From Muscardinus avellanarius (lineage: Eukaryota > Chordata > Mammalia > Rodentia > Gliridae): DNA of 64,000 bases. Location of the stretch: assembly GCA_963383645.1 (NCBI GenBank), contig OY726563.1, positions 34,998,331 through 35,062,330 of the forward strand. Direction: 5' to 3'. The notes under the pieces are model-generated. The model did not search any database, was not told the origin of the DNA, and worked only from the letters and a program-made list of their open reading frames with translations. Position numbers and translations under genes: made by a program. This document shows, piece by piece, positions 10,473 through 21,853 of the stretch (the first letter of the stretch is position 1; the number at the start of each line of letters is the position of its first letter).

Positions 10473-10598
10473 GGCTCCAAGAAAATACAATGAAAAAAAT
10501 GGAAAGCTAATGAAAATGATTACTTTGAGAAGGAGGAAAGAGGGATGGAAAATATACTTCTCTGAATGTACCTTATTTTATAGTTTGCTTTTAGAACT

Positions 10599-11083
10599 AT
10601 GTAAATGTTTTATAAAATTTAAAAAGTAAATAAAAGCGGGGCGTGGTGGAGCACGCTTGTAATCCCCATGCTTGGGAGGCGGAGACAGGAGGATCACGCA
10701 GGTTCGAAGCCAGCCGTGCTGGCTTAAGAGACCCTGTTTCCAAATAAAAAAGTATAAAAAATAGGTCTGGGAGTGTGGCCCGGAGGTAGAAAGGTTTCCA
10801 GGAACCTTAGAACCACCAAAAAAAGTAAATAAAAATAAATCCTACAAATAAAAATTAAAATGAAACAGCCTAATAATATAGCATGTTGGTGGCTAAACCA
10901 CAAAATGAAGAGTTATTTTTAAGTGGAAGTTTTTACTAAAAAAGCATTTTATTTATTTATTTATTTTTATTTTTTTTGTGGTACTGGAGGTGGACACCAG
11001 GGGCTTTCTACCTTTGGGCCATACTCCCAGATCTATTTTATATTTTATTTGGAAACAGGGTCTCACTAAGTTGCTGAGAGCCT
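10599..11083 (-). repeat. Right arm of the inverted repeat, interrupted by a young SINE
   Basis: 10599-10635 and 10835-11083 read as the reverse complement of the left arm, for example TATTTTTAAGTGGAAGTTTT at 10914-10933. The arms are separated by a spacer of about 125 bp. The insertion at 10636-10819 postdates the duplication. Confidence 0.85.
10636..10819 (+). mobile_element. Young B1-dID SINE inside the inverted repeat
   Basis: Young subtype (AGCCGTGCTGGCTTAAGAGA; GGTCTGGGAGTGTGGCCCGG). Target duplication AAAAAGTAAATAAAA at 10621-10635 and 10820-10834. Confidence 0.9.
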
Positions 11084-11149
11084 CACCAAGCAGCTGAGGC
11101 TGGCTCTGAATCTGCGCAATCCTCCTGTCAGCCTCCCAAGCGCCCAGCT
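10957..11149 (-). mobile_element. B1-dID SINE, intermediate subtype
   Basis: Reverse complement with a small deletion in the B1 half (CTCCTGTCAGCC lacks the CT of CTCAGCC; the left end is abbreviated to GCGCCCAGCT). ATTTTATTT-type target sequence occurs on both sides. This is the parent of the SINE half in the left arm at 10186. Confidence 0.8.
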
Positions 11150-11259
11150 AAAAAATCATTTTATTTCAAAATAAACTATAAGCCCACAGGTACAAAAAGC
11201 TAAAAGAATCTTGAGCAAGTTAAAACTTTAAAAAGAGTAAGCACTAAAATACATTATCT

Positions 11260-11434
11260 CTAATGCACATGATGTAGTTCAACAAACATATCAATGTACT
11301 AAGCCAAACAAGAGGAGGGAGGGGGAGGGAATGGGGTGGGAACTGGGTAAGGGCTAAATGGGTGATGTGTGCATGTATGTCTCCACCATCTTGCATCCCA
11401 TTAAGATGTATGAATACAATGCATCAATAAAAAA
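11260..11434 (+). mobile_element. L1 3' end, 5'-truncated, with 12-bp target duplication
   Basis: Runs from GCACATGATGTAGTTC through the G-rich stretch, GATGTGTGCATGTATGTC, AAGATGTATGAATACAATGC and AATAAAAAATAA. AAATACATTATC flanks it (about 11246-11257 and 11435-11447). Confidence 0.85.
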
Positions 11435-11633
11435 TAAATACATTATCATCAAACTGCATAAATCAGTGATAAAAACAAAATTTTAAAAGAATTCAAAGAG
11501 AAAAGGTCACTGTTTAAAGAAAAAGCAAAGATAAAAGGTCAGTTCATGGTAATAATATGGGCAACTCCTTGAAAGAGTAAAACAATCTTAAATGTATATA
11601 CATCTAATAAGAGAACTTTAAAATATATGAAAG

Positions 11634-11859
11634 AGCTGGGCATGTTGGCATGCCCCTGTAATCTTAGTACTTCAGAGGCTGAGACAGGAGGATCACAGGT
11701 CTGAGGACAGCCTCAGCAATGCTATACTCTCAGGAACCTTGGGGAAACCCCGTTTTAAACCAAAAATATAAAAAGGGCTGGAAGTGTAGCTCAGAGGTAG
11801 AATCAGAATGTAGCTCCTTGGTTCAATCCTCAGTAAAATACACACACATACACACCCTA
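11634..11859 (+). mobile_element. B1-dID SINE, older, diverged
   Basis: Both halves are present. The ID half contains a short internal duplication (AGAATCAGAATGTAGC) and an ACACAC tail. Confidence 0.8.
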
Positions 11860-11879
11860 CATGAAAGACAAAATGATAG

Positions 11880-13082
11880 AAGTTTATGAATAGACAAATC
11901 TTCAATTATAACTGATAAAACAAGCAGTCAGAAAAGTCAATGAGCTGAATAGTGCTAGCAACTAATGCAAAATAATTAATATCTATAGAATACTATCTTC
12001 AAGAGCTGATTATATAGCCTGTTCAATAGCACACAGAACATTTATTGATATAAGCCATATTCTGGGCCATTTAGAAAGATATCAAGAAATTTAAAGGGAT
12101 GTGAGTCATACAAAGTATGTTCTCTGATCACAATGAAATTTAGAACTCAATGTTTGAGTTTAAATATTTGAAAATGAAATAACACACTTCCAAATAACTT
12201 ATGAGTCAGAGCAAAAATCTAAATGGAAAATAGAAAGTATTCTGAGCTGAATAAAAATTTGAAATGTCACTAAAGCAGCACTTGGGGGAAATTTATAGCA
12301 TTAAACAACTATATTAAAAAAGAAGAAAGGTCTCAATTCAATGATTTTATGTTCTAACTTAAGAAACTGAAAACAACAACAACAACAACAACAACAATAA
12401 CAACAACAACAACAAACAAAATAAGTCCATGAAATGAAAAATCAGACTACCAAAGTGGGAAAATTGAAATATAAAGCAGTAAAACAATAGAAAAAAAATA
12501 AGTGAAACAAAAAATTTGACTCTCGAATTAGATCAGTAAAATGGATAAATCAGACTAATCAGCAAAGAAGATAGGAATAAGTTATATTAGAAACAAAGGG
12601 AGATGAAAATTTATCCTGGAGTAGGATTATAACCAGTGCAATGAAGTAGGTAAGTCAAAGTGTCAAAGTAATCCAGGATGGACAGGAAGATGCAATGCTG
12701 ATTATATTCAAAATGACAGTTTTACATATAATTGTCCATGGAGAAAATCATAGGAAATCTACAAAAATTTTACTAGAACTACTAAATGAGTATAGCAAAA
12801 TAGCAGAATAAAAGACTGATATATAAAAATCAATATCACTCATATAATGTAGCAGCAAAAAATCAAACATTGAAACTAAAAAAATTTATAATAGCATGAG
12901 ATATATAAAATACAGAGATAAATTTTATGAAAGATGTGAAAAATATTTACACTAAAAGTTATAAAATGCTGCTGAGAGATATTAAGGAAAACACAAATAA
13001 AAGCCAGCTATAAGTTGGAAGATTTAATGCCATTCATAAGTTTGCTTTCCCTAAATTATTTTATATACTGGTAGTTCTTACT
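11880..13082 (+). mobile_element. Old L1M ORF2 fragment, sense
   Basis: Phrases match the middle-to-3' part of old L1 ORF2: TATGTTCTCTGATCACAATG, GGGGGAAATTTATAGCATTA, AGAAGAAAGGTCTCAATTC, and later AATCAATATCACTCATATAA. Many stops interrupt the frame. It carries a (CAA)n tract. Confidence 0.75.
12371..12418 (+). repeat. (CAA)n triplet repeat
   Basis: About 16 CAA units with one ATA interruption, inside the L1M fragment. Confidence 0.9.
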
Positions 13083-13478
13083 TTGCAAAGTACTGTGTTA
13101 ACCAAAAAATGTCCATATTGAAACTATACAAGATGAGGCCTTGGTTTTCTGAGATCAGTCAAGCACAGAAGGAGAAGGTACACATGTTTCCTCTAATATG
13201 CCCAAACTAGGAAACACAGAAGATACCAGTGGGACTACTCCAGATAATGAAGGGGAAATATCAGCAAAGTTTGAATGGTAAGATAGGAGAAGAGGAAGGC
13301 TGATCTTGATTGAGGGTCTACATCTGAATATGTGTAAAATTATGAATATGACATGGTTAACCTGGACAACCACTGGTGGGAGGGGGGAAGGGAAAATGGG
13401 GGCGGGGAAGAGGGCACCAAATATAGTTTAAATGTATACCATTTATGTTTAATAAAAAATTTGTTTAAAAAAAACAAA
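13083..13478 (+). mobile_element. Separate retrotransposed 3' end inserted in the L1M (unclear family)
   Basis: It interrupts continuous L1 ORF2 sequence. It has a G-rich stretch (GGGAGGGGGGAAGGGAAAAT), TTAATAAAAAATTTG and an A-rich tail, the layout of an L1 3' end but unlike the common local one. GTTAAC occurs near both borders. Confidence 0.5.
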
Positions 13479-14160
13479 GTTAACAGAGTACCATGTAAAG
13501 GTGAAAAATAACTTGTATTCAATATAATCTCAATCAAAATCCCAGGAGAACCTTTTTATAGAAATTCACAAACTATTTTAAAAGTCCACATGGAAATGCC
13601 AATACCTAGAAAAGTATAAACCATTTTGATCAAGTAGAACAAAGCTGGAACATTGATACTTGTTGATTTTAACTTATTATAAAGCTACAGAAATCAATGC
13701 AGTACAGCATTACCCTAGATAGATTCCTAGGTTTGTGGAACAGAATAGAGAGTTTTGAAACACACTCATAAATATGTAAATGTATAACTGAGTTTAATAA
13801 AGTTGTATGGAGAAAGAATAGTCTTTTCAACAAATGATGTGGAAATAATTTTATCTCTATATGCAGAAAAAAGACCAAAAATTAAAAACCAACTTGAAAC
13901 CATACTTTGTAATATATACAAAAAGGTTGAATGTCTAGAGAAAATTATAAGAGAAAAACTTTCTGACCTTGGATAAGGCAAAAATTTCCTAAAAGCAATG
14001 CCAAAAATATGATCCAGGAAAAACTGGACTTCATCAGAACAGTGATATCAATAGCCCAGAATATTAAAAAAAACATATTTTGTACATAAAGAGTAGTCCA
14101 AAAGCTACTCTTTGTAAAGATTAATGAAAATGATAAACTCTTACCTAAAAAAATTGTTAA
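13479..14160 (+). mobile_element. Old L1M ORF2 3' portion, sense
   Basis: Contains CAATCAAAATCCCAGGAGAA, AAAGCTACAGAAATCAATGC, TAGATTCCTAGGTTTGTGGA and GGAAAAACTGGACTTCATCA, the standard order near the end of L1 ORF2. It resumes the fragment interrupted at 13083. Confidence 0.8.
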
Positions 14161-14378
14161 AGCCTAGCATAGTAGCACACACTTGTAATCTCAGTACTTG
14201 GGAGGCTGATACTGAGGAACATTGCAGGTTGACAGCCAGCCTCAGCAAGTAGTGAGACTTTCATCAACTTAGTGAGACCCTGTTTCAAAATAAAAATAAA
14301 ATAGGGCTGGGGGTGTAGCTCAGAGTTAGAATGTCCCTGGGCTCAATTCCAAGAATCACACACAAGAAAGAAAAAGAA
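14161..14378 (+). mobile_element. B1-dID SINE inside L1M
   Basis: Complete dimer with AAAGAAAAAG tail. TTGTTAAA / TTGTAAA borders suggest a decayed target duplication. Confidence 0.85.
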
Positions 14379-14860
14379 AAGTTGTAAACTGGAGTTCATC
14401 AATATTGAAACTTTGGCTGTTCAGAAGATTTAATTAGAAAGATTCCAATGATCCATAAAAAAAAGAGAATACACACAGATTATCAATATTGGGAATGAAA
14501 AAGGAGACATCACTAGAGATATGTCACACAGGAACATTTCAATGAATAAAAAATGAGATACCAATAAATCCAACAAATAAAATGAAATTTACAAATTTCT
14601 TGAAATTCTCAGATTACCAAAACTGATACAAGAAAAAAAATAGAAAATATCTAGTACAGAAATTGAATATTTAAAAATCTCCTCACAAAGAAAATCTCAG
14701 GTTCAGATAACTTTACTGGTAAATTTTACCATATATCTAGAAAAAGCAATACCAGTTCAACAAAACATTTCAGAAAATAGACAAGAGTCCATTATATGAG
14801 ACCAGGAAGCTTTATTCTACTGATACAAAAGTTGGCAGAAATGTTAGGAATGTTAAGAAG
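14379..14860 (+). mobile_element. L1M ORF2 pieces, out of order
   Basis: 14379-14450 continues the 3' ORF2 segment (AACTGGAGTTCATCAATATT). From about 14480 it reads a more upstream ORF2 part (GAGACATCACTAGAGATATG, AAATCTCAGGTTCAGATAAC). So at least two L1 copies, or a rearranged one, are joined here. Confidence 0.65.
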
Positions 14861-14867
14861 TGGTTTA

Positions 14868-15299
14868 AGCTGGACGTGGTGGCGCATGCTTGTAATCCCC
14901 GTGCTTGGGAGGCTGAGACAGGAGGATGGCACAGGTTCGAAGCCAGCCTCAGCTACTTAGTGAGGCTCTCAGCAACTTAGTGAGACCCTGTTTCTAAATA
15001 AAATATAAAAATAGGTCTGGGGCCGGGCGTGGTGGTGCACGCTTGTAATCCCTGCACTTGGGAGGCTGAGACAGGAGGATCGCTCAGGTTCGAAGCCAGC
15101 CTCAGCTATTTAGTGAGGCTTTCAGCAACTTAGTGAGACCCTGTTTCCAAATAAAATATAAATAGGTCTGGGAGTATAGCCTGGAGGTAGAAAGCCCCTG
15201 GGTTCCACCCCCAGTACCACACACACACACAAAATAGGTCCGGGGGTATAGCCCAGAGGTAGAAAGCCTCTGGGTTCCACCCTCAGTACCATAAAAAAA
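14868..15299 (+). mobile_element. B1-dID SINE split by a nested SINE
   Basis: Outer copy, intermediate subtype: 14868-15020 and 15231-15299, with TGGTTTA target duplication at 14861-14867 and 15300-15306. The inner copy lies at 15021-15230. Confidence 0.85.
15021..15230 (+). mobile_element. Nested B1-dID SINE, 13-bp target duplication within another SINE
   Basis: Starts GGCCGGGCGTGGTGGTGC. AAAATAGGTCTGG (15008-15020) is repeated with one change as AAAATAGGTCCGG (15231-15243). Confidence 0.9.
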
Positions 15300-15339
15300 T
15301 GGTTTATGTACCACTACAAACTACAATGCCATAAGAAAA

Positions 15340-15845
15340 TATAAATAAAATCTGCACGCATTTGATGTAGATAAAGTTTTCTTAGGATATAAAAACCATG
15401 AACCATGAAAGAAAAAAATGGTAAACTGGATTCAAACAACTTTTGCTCTTTGAATGATTCCATTAAGCACATAAAATGGAAAGTCACAAAACTGTGAGAA
15501 AATGTTGAAATATATTTGACAAGTCACCTGTATCTATATCCAGAATATGCGAAGATCACATATCACTTAATACAAAAAGATGTAACTAAATTTTATATAT
15601 ACACACAACCTTCTATGTGAAAATTATATACAATAGTCTAAAGCACAACATCTTTAGTTATCAAGTAAAAACAAACAAAACCACACAAAATGCCATGACA
15701 TCCATGACATATTCACTAGAATAGTTAAAATTAAAAAGGATGACAAGATCAAATATTGACAAGGATGCAAAAAAGCTATTAACATTTATACATTATCAAT
15801 AGTAATGTAAATATTAAAACCACCATGGAAAAAAGTTTGGTTGTG
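15340..15845 (+). mobile_element. L1M ORF2 end / 3'UTR, sense
   Basis: GTGAGAAAATGTTGAAATAT, TATCCAGAATATGCGAAGAT and GAATAGTTAAAATTAAAAAG are typical of the ORF2 end and the 3'UTR that follows in old L1 families. Confidence 0.65.
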
Positions 15846-15855
15846 TGTGTGTATA

Positions 15856-15897
15856 CATGGTACTGGGATTGAACCCAGGATCATTCTACCTCTGAGC
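15856..15897 (-). mobile_element. B1-dID SINE stub (ID half end)
   Basis: Only TACATGGTACTGGGATTGAA through CTACCTCTGAGC remains, with a GTGT run at the tail side. Confidence 0.7.
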
Positions 15898-15904
15898 AAA
15901 AACA

Positions 15905-16250
15905 ATGTCTCCTTTAACATTTACCCTTGGAACTTAGCTGTTATTCTGTAAGAAGGCTTCTCTACACGGAGGGGCCACAGTTCCTGCGGCCAATGGTCCC
16001 AAACAAGGTCTCTAAGCCAAGACCAATGGCTGATCATGAGTTAATGAGCCTAAGTCCTTATGGCTCCAGCCCCTCAACCTGGAGTCTTTCAGCTTATGGT
16101 CCAGACATAATGTAACCAAGATTATGTATCTCTTATGTGCTCTGTCCAAATTGCTGAGCCCCAGAATCTGTGAGCATATTAAATATTTGCCTTATGTCAC
16201 TAAGTACCAAAGTTATCTGTTATACAGTCATCATATCTAAAATACCATGT
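15905..16250 (+). mobile_element. MLT/MaLR-type LTR remnant
   Basis: The 3' part reads AGAATCTGTGAGCATATTAA, TTGCCTTATGTCACTAAGTA and a terminal TTATACAGTCATC, the U5-like end common to MLT-type LTRs. The upstream boundary is not clear. Confidence 0.55.
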
Positions 16251-16335
16251 GGTGAAGCAAAATGTTCTGATAAAAACTTTTTTTTGTAGCACTTTTAAAC
16301 ATTTTTGTTGAACATTTACTATGTATAAAAACTTA

Positions 16336-16557
16336 GGCTGGATGCAGTGGCATAAACCTGTAATCCCAATATTTGGAAGGCTAAGACAGGAGGGTCACAG
16401 GTTTGGGGCCAGCCTCAGCAACTTAGTGAGGCCCTCTGCAACTTAGTGAAGGCCTGTTTCAAAATAAGAATAAAATATGGCTGGAGGAATAGTTCAGAGG
16501 TAGAATACCCCTGGGTTCAATCCCCAGTACCATAACCACCCCCCCCCAAAAAAAAAC
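16336..16557 (+). mobile_element. B1-dID SINE with C9 and A-rich tail
   Basis: Complete older dimer. The end has the unusual run CCACCCCCCCCCAAAAAAAAA. Confidence 0.85.
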
Positions 16558-17834
16558 AAGGCTTCCTTAGTTAAGTAACTTTTCCTTAGTTAACCTAACT
16601 TTAGTTAAAGTCAAATGAATAAATGGCAGAACCAGCAGATTAACCAAGTCTTCCTGAAATTAGCTTTTTTTGTTCTTACTTAGGGCACTATAGTTTTTTA
16701 CAGTGTTGTAGTCATGTCAAGACCATGACTGGTGACTAGATTGCCCACTCAAATACTTTTGCTGCACCTCTGATCTCTTCTGCCGCCATCCAGCTTCATG
16801 GGCTTATTCCTGCCATTACTTTTTTCTCTCTTGATTTCTCCAACCATTGTGTGTGCTGTGTGTACTACTGCTGCTCTGGTACATTCATCCCATATGATTT
16901 TCCTCTCCTGAGCTGTAGCCTAATTAGTGCTAGAGGGGAATCAGACAGCATGCTGGTGAGTGCTGCTATGAACTCCTTCCATCTGGGCTCAGCTGAACCC
17001 TTGAAGAAGCCTAGTCATTTCTCCTATCTCCCTTCCATTTCTCTAAGGTACTATTATGAACTCTCTTACCTCTTCCACTCTGCCACCCACTCCTACTCTC
17101 ATCAGGATCTCTGCTTCTCACTTTACCAAGCAAATCAGAGACCATCAGCCAGGGGGCTTCCTCTGGTTCTTCCTCATGCCAGCAGCTCTTATTGTACTCC
17201 AACTTTCTTTTGGTTTCAGTGATTGAGAGGCCCACCCTCTAGCTATGCCTATGGACCTCACTCCATCAGTACTGTTTTCCTATTCACAACTTCCTATGCC
17301 ACTAAGTCCTACTGATTATACCTCTTTAATATTTCTTTTTATCTCTTCTCCTCCATCCAGGACCATTGCCAAAGCTTTAATTCAGGTCCTATGTGGCTTA
17401 CTGCAACTTCTTAGCTGGTTCTCTCTCCTCTTATACTGCCTCATCCTCAAAACTACCTGATTGGTCTTCCTAAAATATAAACCTGATTGTGCAACTCTCC
17501 TATTTGAAATCTTCCAACAGCTCCCCAGTGCCTAGAGAATGGAGTTGAAATTTCTTCTTAGCATTGCACTGGAGGTATTCATAACCTAGCCGATGAATCT
17601 CTTACCCTTCTCAACACCTTCAGCTCCAGCAAAATCACATGACTTGCACTTTCCTGAATGGACCAGGCAAGCAGTGCACTGCTCTACCCTTCAGCATGTC
17701 TATTCCCCTCACTTTCAGTGACCTACTCCCATCGAGTTCATTTCTGAATTCTTTGACTTGACACAGAAGATTTTGTCCCTTTCCCTTCTATGTATCAGGG
17801 ATGACTTAGATTTTTATATTTTGCTAAACTATAT
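16558..17834. other. No gene seen; part looks like an ancient interspersed repeat
   Basis: Pyrimidine-rich. 17470-17750 (GATTGTGCAACTCTCCTATT, CTCCCCAGTGCCTAGAGAAT, GAATGGACCAGGCAAGCAGT) resembles a widespread ancient mammalian repeat that I cannot name with confidence. A 123-codon open frame at 16851-17222 has no recognisable domain. Confidence 0.4.
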
Positions 17835-18540
17835 ATTTCTTGTTGCTAGGCAACAAATTACCTCAAACTTTGTGGCTACAAATAACACAAAGCTATTCTT
17901 GTATAGCTTTAAAGGTTAAAAGTTTATAATAAGACCTGGGCATGGTGGTGCATGCTTGTAATCCCAGTACTTGGGAGGTTGAGGCAGGAGGATCACGGTT
18001 CGCAGCCAGCCTCAGCTACTTAGTGAGGTTCTCTGCAATGTAGTGAGACTCTGTTTCAAATAAATAATAAAATAGGGCTGGGGGTATAGCTTAGAGATAG
18101 AAGGCCCTGGGGTTCAATTTCCAGTAACTCCAAAAAAAAGTTTATAATGAATCTTACAAGGGTATAATCAAGGTGTTGGTAGGGTTGGTTCCTTTTGGAA
18201 GCTCCATTGGAGAATCTACTCCTTTGCCTCTTCAAGCTTATAGAGGCTACTGACATTCCTTGGATTATATCTGAATCCCCCAAACTCTGCTAATTTTTTA
18301 AAAATCATACTGCCTTCTCCTGTAGTCAAATTGCCCTCTGCCTTCCTTCTAAGGACTCCTATTGTTACACTGGGCCTGTCATGATAATCCAGAATGATCT
18401 CTCCATCTCAAGATTCTTAATTTAATCACCTTTGCAAATTTCCTTTTGCCATATAAGGTAACATAGTCCCAGGTTCTGGGATTAGGATATGGACATCTTT
18501 TGGGTAGTCAGGGAGTCATCATTTAGCCTTTCACACACTG
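17835..18540 (-). mobile_element. ERVL/MLT-type LTR, antisense, split by a SINE
   Basis: GCAACAAATTACCTCAAACT and GTGGCTACAAATAACACAAA at the left, then (after the SINE) ATAATCAAGGTGTTGGTAGG, TCATGATAATCCAGAATGAT, TAGTCCCAGGTTCTGGGATT and GGACATCTTTTGGGTAGTC. This is the reverse complement of a classic MLT-like LTR. TG/CA ends are not resolvable. Confidence 0.7.
17932..18137 (+). mobile_element. B1-dID SINE inside the LTR
   Basis: Complete dimer. AAAGTTTATAAT occurs before (about 17919-17930) and after (about 18138-18149). Confidence 0.9.
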
Positions 18541-19789
18541 TAACAGTAATCGTTTACTTAAACGCATGTTTCCTTGGCTACACTGTGGCCTCCTATGAGG
18601 TAGGTTCTTTTTTGTCTTCTTATTACTGCCATTTAGTAAGACATTAAGAAAGATCTGTTAAATAAACCTAACAAGGGATTTATGTTGGAAAATAAGGCAA
18701 AGCAGGATTGACCTGGTAATATGGGGCTGGATACCAAATACTGGAATATCAAATGTCAGAATTTCAATTCAATTCTAAAACAATAGGGCAAAAGGGAGAA
18801 CTACTATTAATTATATGTTCCTGAGATTGAGAAACATGAAGAAGTAATTAATATAAAAGTGGCAGAATAAATCAGAAGTGGGGTAAGACTGGAAAATAAC
18901 CAGTAGCAAGATTCTTATAGTAGTTTGGCAATAAGAAAGATTAGGACCTAAGGCATTGGGAAGTGGAAATGGTGAAAAAGAAAAAAAGAACCAAGATTCA
19001 TGTCATTAAAAATGATAAAAAAATTAGGTCTTCATAGTACCAATATTAATGTCACTATTCCACAATGTGTTGGTTAGCATTTATATGATACACATTACTG
19101 AGGAGATCCATTTGATAACATCTCATTCCATTTGGACAGTCAATATTATTCTATACAATCTATTTAGGCAACACATGTAAGATCATAATACAACAAAAAA
19201 CAAAATGGACTAATCCAATATTCTAAATCAAATCACGGTTTTATTCTATTTATATGGATGATTTTTCAGGTAGAATTTAATTTGAAAAACTTAATTTTGC
19301 TACAATGATGAGAATCACTACTAAAAGTCCTACCCTGAAATAAGCTATAATATATAGTTACTATTCATTTAAGGAGATTAAAGGATAGGAGGAAAAGCAA
19401 GCAAAAATAAAATGAAAACATTGCCAAGATGATGTTGCTTGATATGATATGCCATCAAAACTATATTCTCCACTCCTATGCCACTTATCAATCTATCGTT
19501 TCATAGTTCTAAATCCTCCCTTCGTTGTCTGCTTTACACTACTGGAGCTGGACTTTAAATAATTTTCCACTTGACCTTGTCAATAGAGGGCACTAGAAGA
19601 GAAAAGATTTTGCCCTCCTGGTTCCAGTATTTTTCTCATGAGGCTCCCTCAATGTGTGCTGTTTTTCTGTAGTGCCCAGCATACAGAGCCTTCCATGGGC
19701 AGCTTCTCCTGGAAGAGTGCTGCTGGTAGGGCATTCTCTCTGTGACCAGCCTCTCGGCATCCCCTTAGTCAGACTGCTGCACATTCATA
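18541..19789. other. No gene or confident repeat seen
   Basis: AT-rich intron. An A/G-rich stretch (18960-19000) is the only compositional feature. Confidence 0.5.
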
Positions 19790-20178
19790 AGTAAGGCCTG
19801 TTCATGAAAATGGCTTCCACTTGTCTCTAAACAGCATCTTTCCACCAAGTGTCACCAGCCTGGTATCCCAGCAGACTTCCCTGTGATCTAGAGCTGTGGC
19901 CATGCTCTCACCAAGGTTCAGATCTCAATGCTGCTGGGAGGAGAATAGCCAAACATCTTCCTGAATGTTCTATCGCATCACTTGGATTACTGCCTTATGT
20001 CTGCCTTATGCCTGCTAGCCCTGAAATTGTCAGACTTCTCAAATTCTTACTGGCTAATTAATGCCTTATTACTCAAATCCCCTGGCAGTAATTCTTTACA
20101 TTTTGAACCTTGCCTATTCAAATTAAACTACAATTTGGCTTCCATATCTTGACTGGTCCCTGACTGATACTATTGCCC
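19790..20178 (+). mobile_element. Possible MaLR/MLT LTR remnant
   Basis: The end reads TTGACTGGTCCCTGACTGATAC, resembling the closing CCCTGACTAATAC of several LTRs, after a GC-richer body (TATCCCAGCAGACTTCCCTG). Assignment is tentative. Confidence 0.35.
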
Positions 20179-21251
20179 TTATCTGGAAAAAAAGTAAGCA
20201 AAACTATAATCACTAGGCTGTAAGAGGGCTTTGATGTGACTATATTATGTAAAGGATACAATATTCACTCTAGATACACAGCAACTTCTTTGATTGCACT
20301 GAATTAAGAATATTAAGCTGGTCACAAATAGAAATTAAAGGAAAGAAAGACACTAGATTTAGAATTTTCTTTTGTTTTGGAATCAAACATTTTAAAATGT
20401 ATTATAAAATCAACAACAGAAAGTATGCTTTCTTGCATGAATTTTTCACACCCACCTATATCTTCCTATTGTGATAAAATAAAACCAGCTCTGGGCTCAC
20501 CTCTAAGAATTTCCTTAAATGAGAATTTTGTAGTGTTCCAGGCCTCCTGAGCCTTCCAGGGGCCACACCACCACTGGCTGACAGATGATCTGTCTTCCTA
20601 GATTGTTAAATCTCTTACTAAATATGACAAATGTTTTACAGTTCAAAAGGCAATTACTACCTGTTCCATTATAGTATTATTCTTAGGAGAAGAATGATAA
20701 AGCCATATTAGAGAAGCAGCCTGCCTAAAATAGTTTCCCTATCTTTTGATTACAAGAAATATTAAAATTCAGTTTTAATAAACAGTGCCAGACTGGATTT
20801 TAAATAGTATCTTTCTAATTGTAGAACACAATATGTCCTTATTTTAGTCTCTTATTCACAGTGACAAATTATTCACTGTTTTCAATATGTATCCTGAATT
20901 GGTACTTAATGAGGACATTTGATCCTGTGGTAGAATTTTAGTACTGCTTCAGAATGGAATAGCACCAACTACTACAATCTCACTGAAACACTAAGGTAAC
21001 ACTGTTTCTCATTTAAAAAAAAATTAGAGTGGCTGATTAAAAATGGTCAGAAATTTTTGGTCATTTTTTCCATTCAGAAGTGATATCTCCATCTCTTCCT
21101 TTTCAATCTGGGTGGGTTGTGACTTCTCTGACTAATAAAATATATTGGAAATGAAACTGTGCCAGTTTCCTTGTTAGCCTGAAGGAGCGTTTTCCTTATA
21201 ACTCAGGTTCTTGTCACCATACCATTCGGACCTTTGGCTGAGATTACTTTT
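20179..21251. other. No gene seen; unassigned intron
   Basis: No SINE or LINE recognised. About 1 kb with moderate AT content and no long open frame. Confidence 0.5.
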
Positions 21252-21266
21252 AAAATATCAGTTTGT

Positions 21267-21460
21267 GCCGGGCGTGGTGGCGCACGCTTGTAATCCCCGC
21301 GCTTGGGAGGCGGAGACAGGAGGATCGCGCAGGTTCGAAGCCAGCCGCGCTGGCGTAAGAGACCCTGTTTCAAAAATATAAAATAGGTCTGGGAGCGTAG
21401 CCCGGAGGAAGAAGGGCTTCCAGGAACCCCAGTACCACCAAAAAATAAAAAATAAAAAAT
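21267..21460 (+). mobile_element. Young B1-dID SINE, near-consensus
   Basis: CpG-rich left half (GCCGGGCGTGGTGGCGCACG; AGCCGCGCTGGCGTAAGAGA). AAAATATCAGTTTGT flanks it at 21252-21266 and 21461-21475. The intact CpGs point to a recent insertion. Confidence 0.95.
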
Positions 21461-21475
21461 AAAATATCAGTTTGT

Positions 21476-21591
21476 ATGGTGTATTCATTTCGAGTCACCC
21501 CCTCATGCCATTTTGGCATGGGGCTGTATTTCTATTTTCTGTATTTCTATCTTTCTAATAAACTTTTTTAAATCTTCAAATAAAATAAAAT
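21476..21591 (+). mobile_element. Retrotransposed RNA 3' end of unknown origin, same target site as the SINE
   Basis: A 116-bp insert with a polyadenylation signal (CTAATAAAC) and an (AAAAT)n tail, bounded by the same 15-bp target AAAATATCAGTTTGT (21461-21475 and 21592-21606). The body (CACCCCCTCATGCCATTTTG, GGCATGGGGCTGTATTTC) fits a 5'-truncated mRNA end or an LTR R/U5; I do not recognise the source. Confidence 0.7.
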
Positions 21592-21853
21592 AAAATATCA
21601 GTTTGTATACAGCTAGTCTAATAATTGTCAAATTTCACAGCAAGTCTTTGCATTATGAGACATAATTTTCTGCAATTCATTCCTTTAATTATTCTTAGCT
21701 TATTTTTACTAATTATTATTTAATGACCTCCTGAATAATTACAATGCAACAGTAAAAGTATTTTTTAAAAAATGAAAACAAGAGAATGAATTAGTTCTAA
21801 ACGAGTTTTTGTAGATTTATATTCTGTATCATATTAATTAAGGGTGGAATTTT

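Noticed and set aside
10186..11083. Terminal inverted repeats of a DNA transposon
   Set aside because: The arms include a SINE half and plain flanking intron, there is no target duplication outside, and the spacer has no transposon features; a local inverted duplication explains it better.
16851..17222. 123-codon open frame on the + strand with a facing frame on the - strand
   Set aside because: No recognisable domain, composition like the surrounding pyrimidine-rich intron, and no splice or start context.
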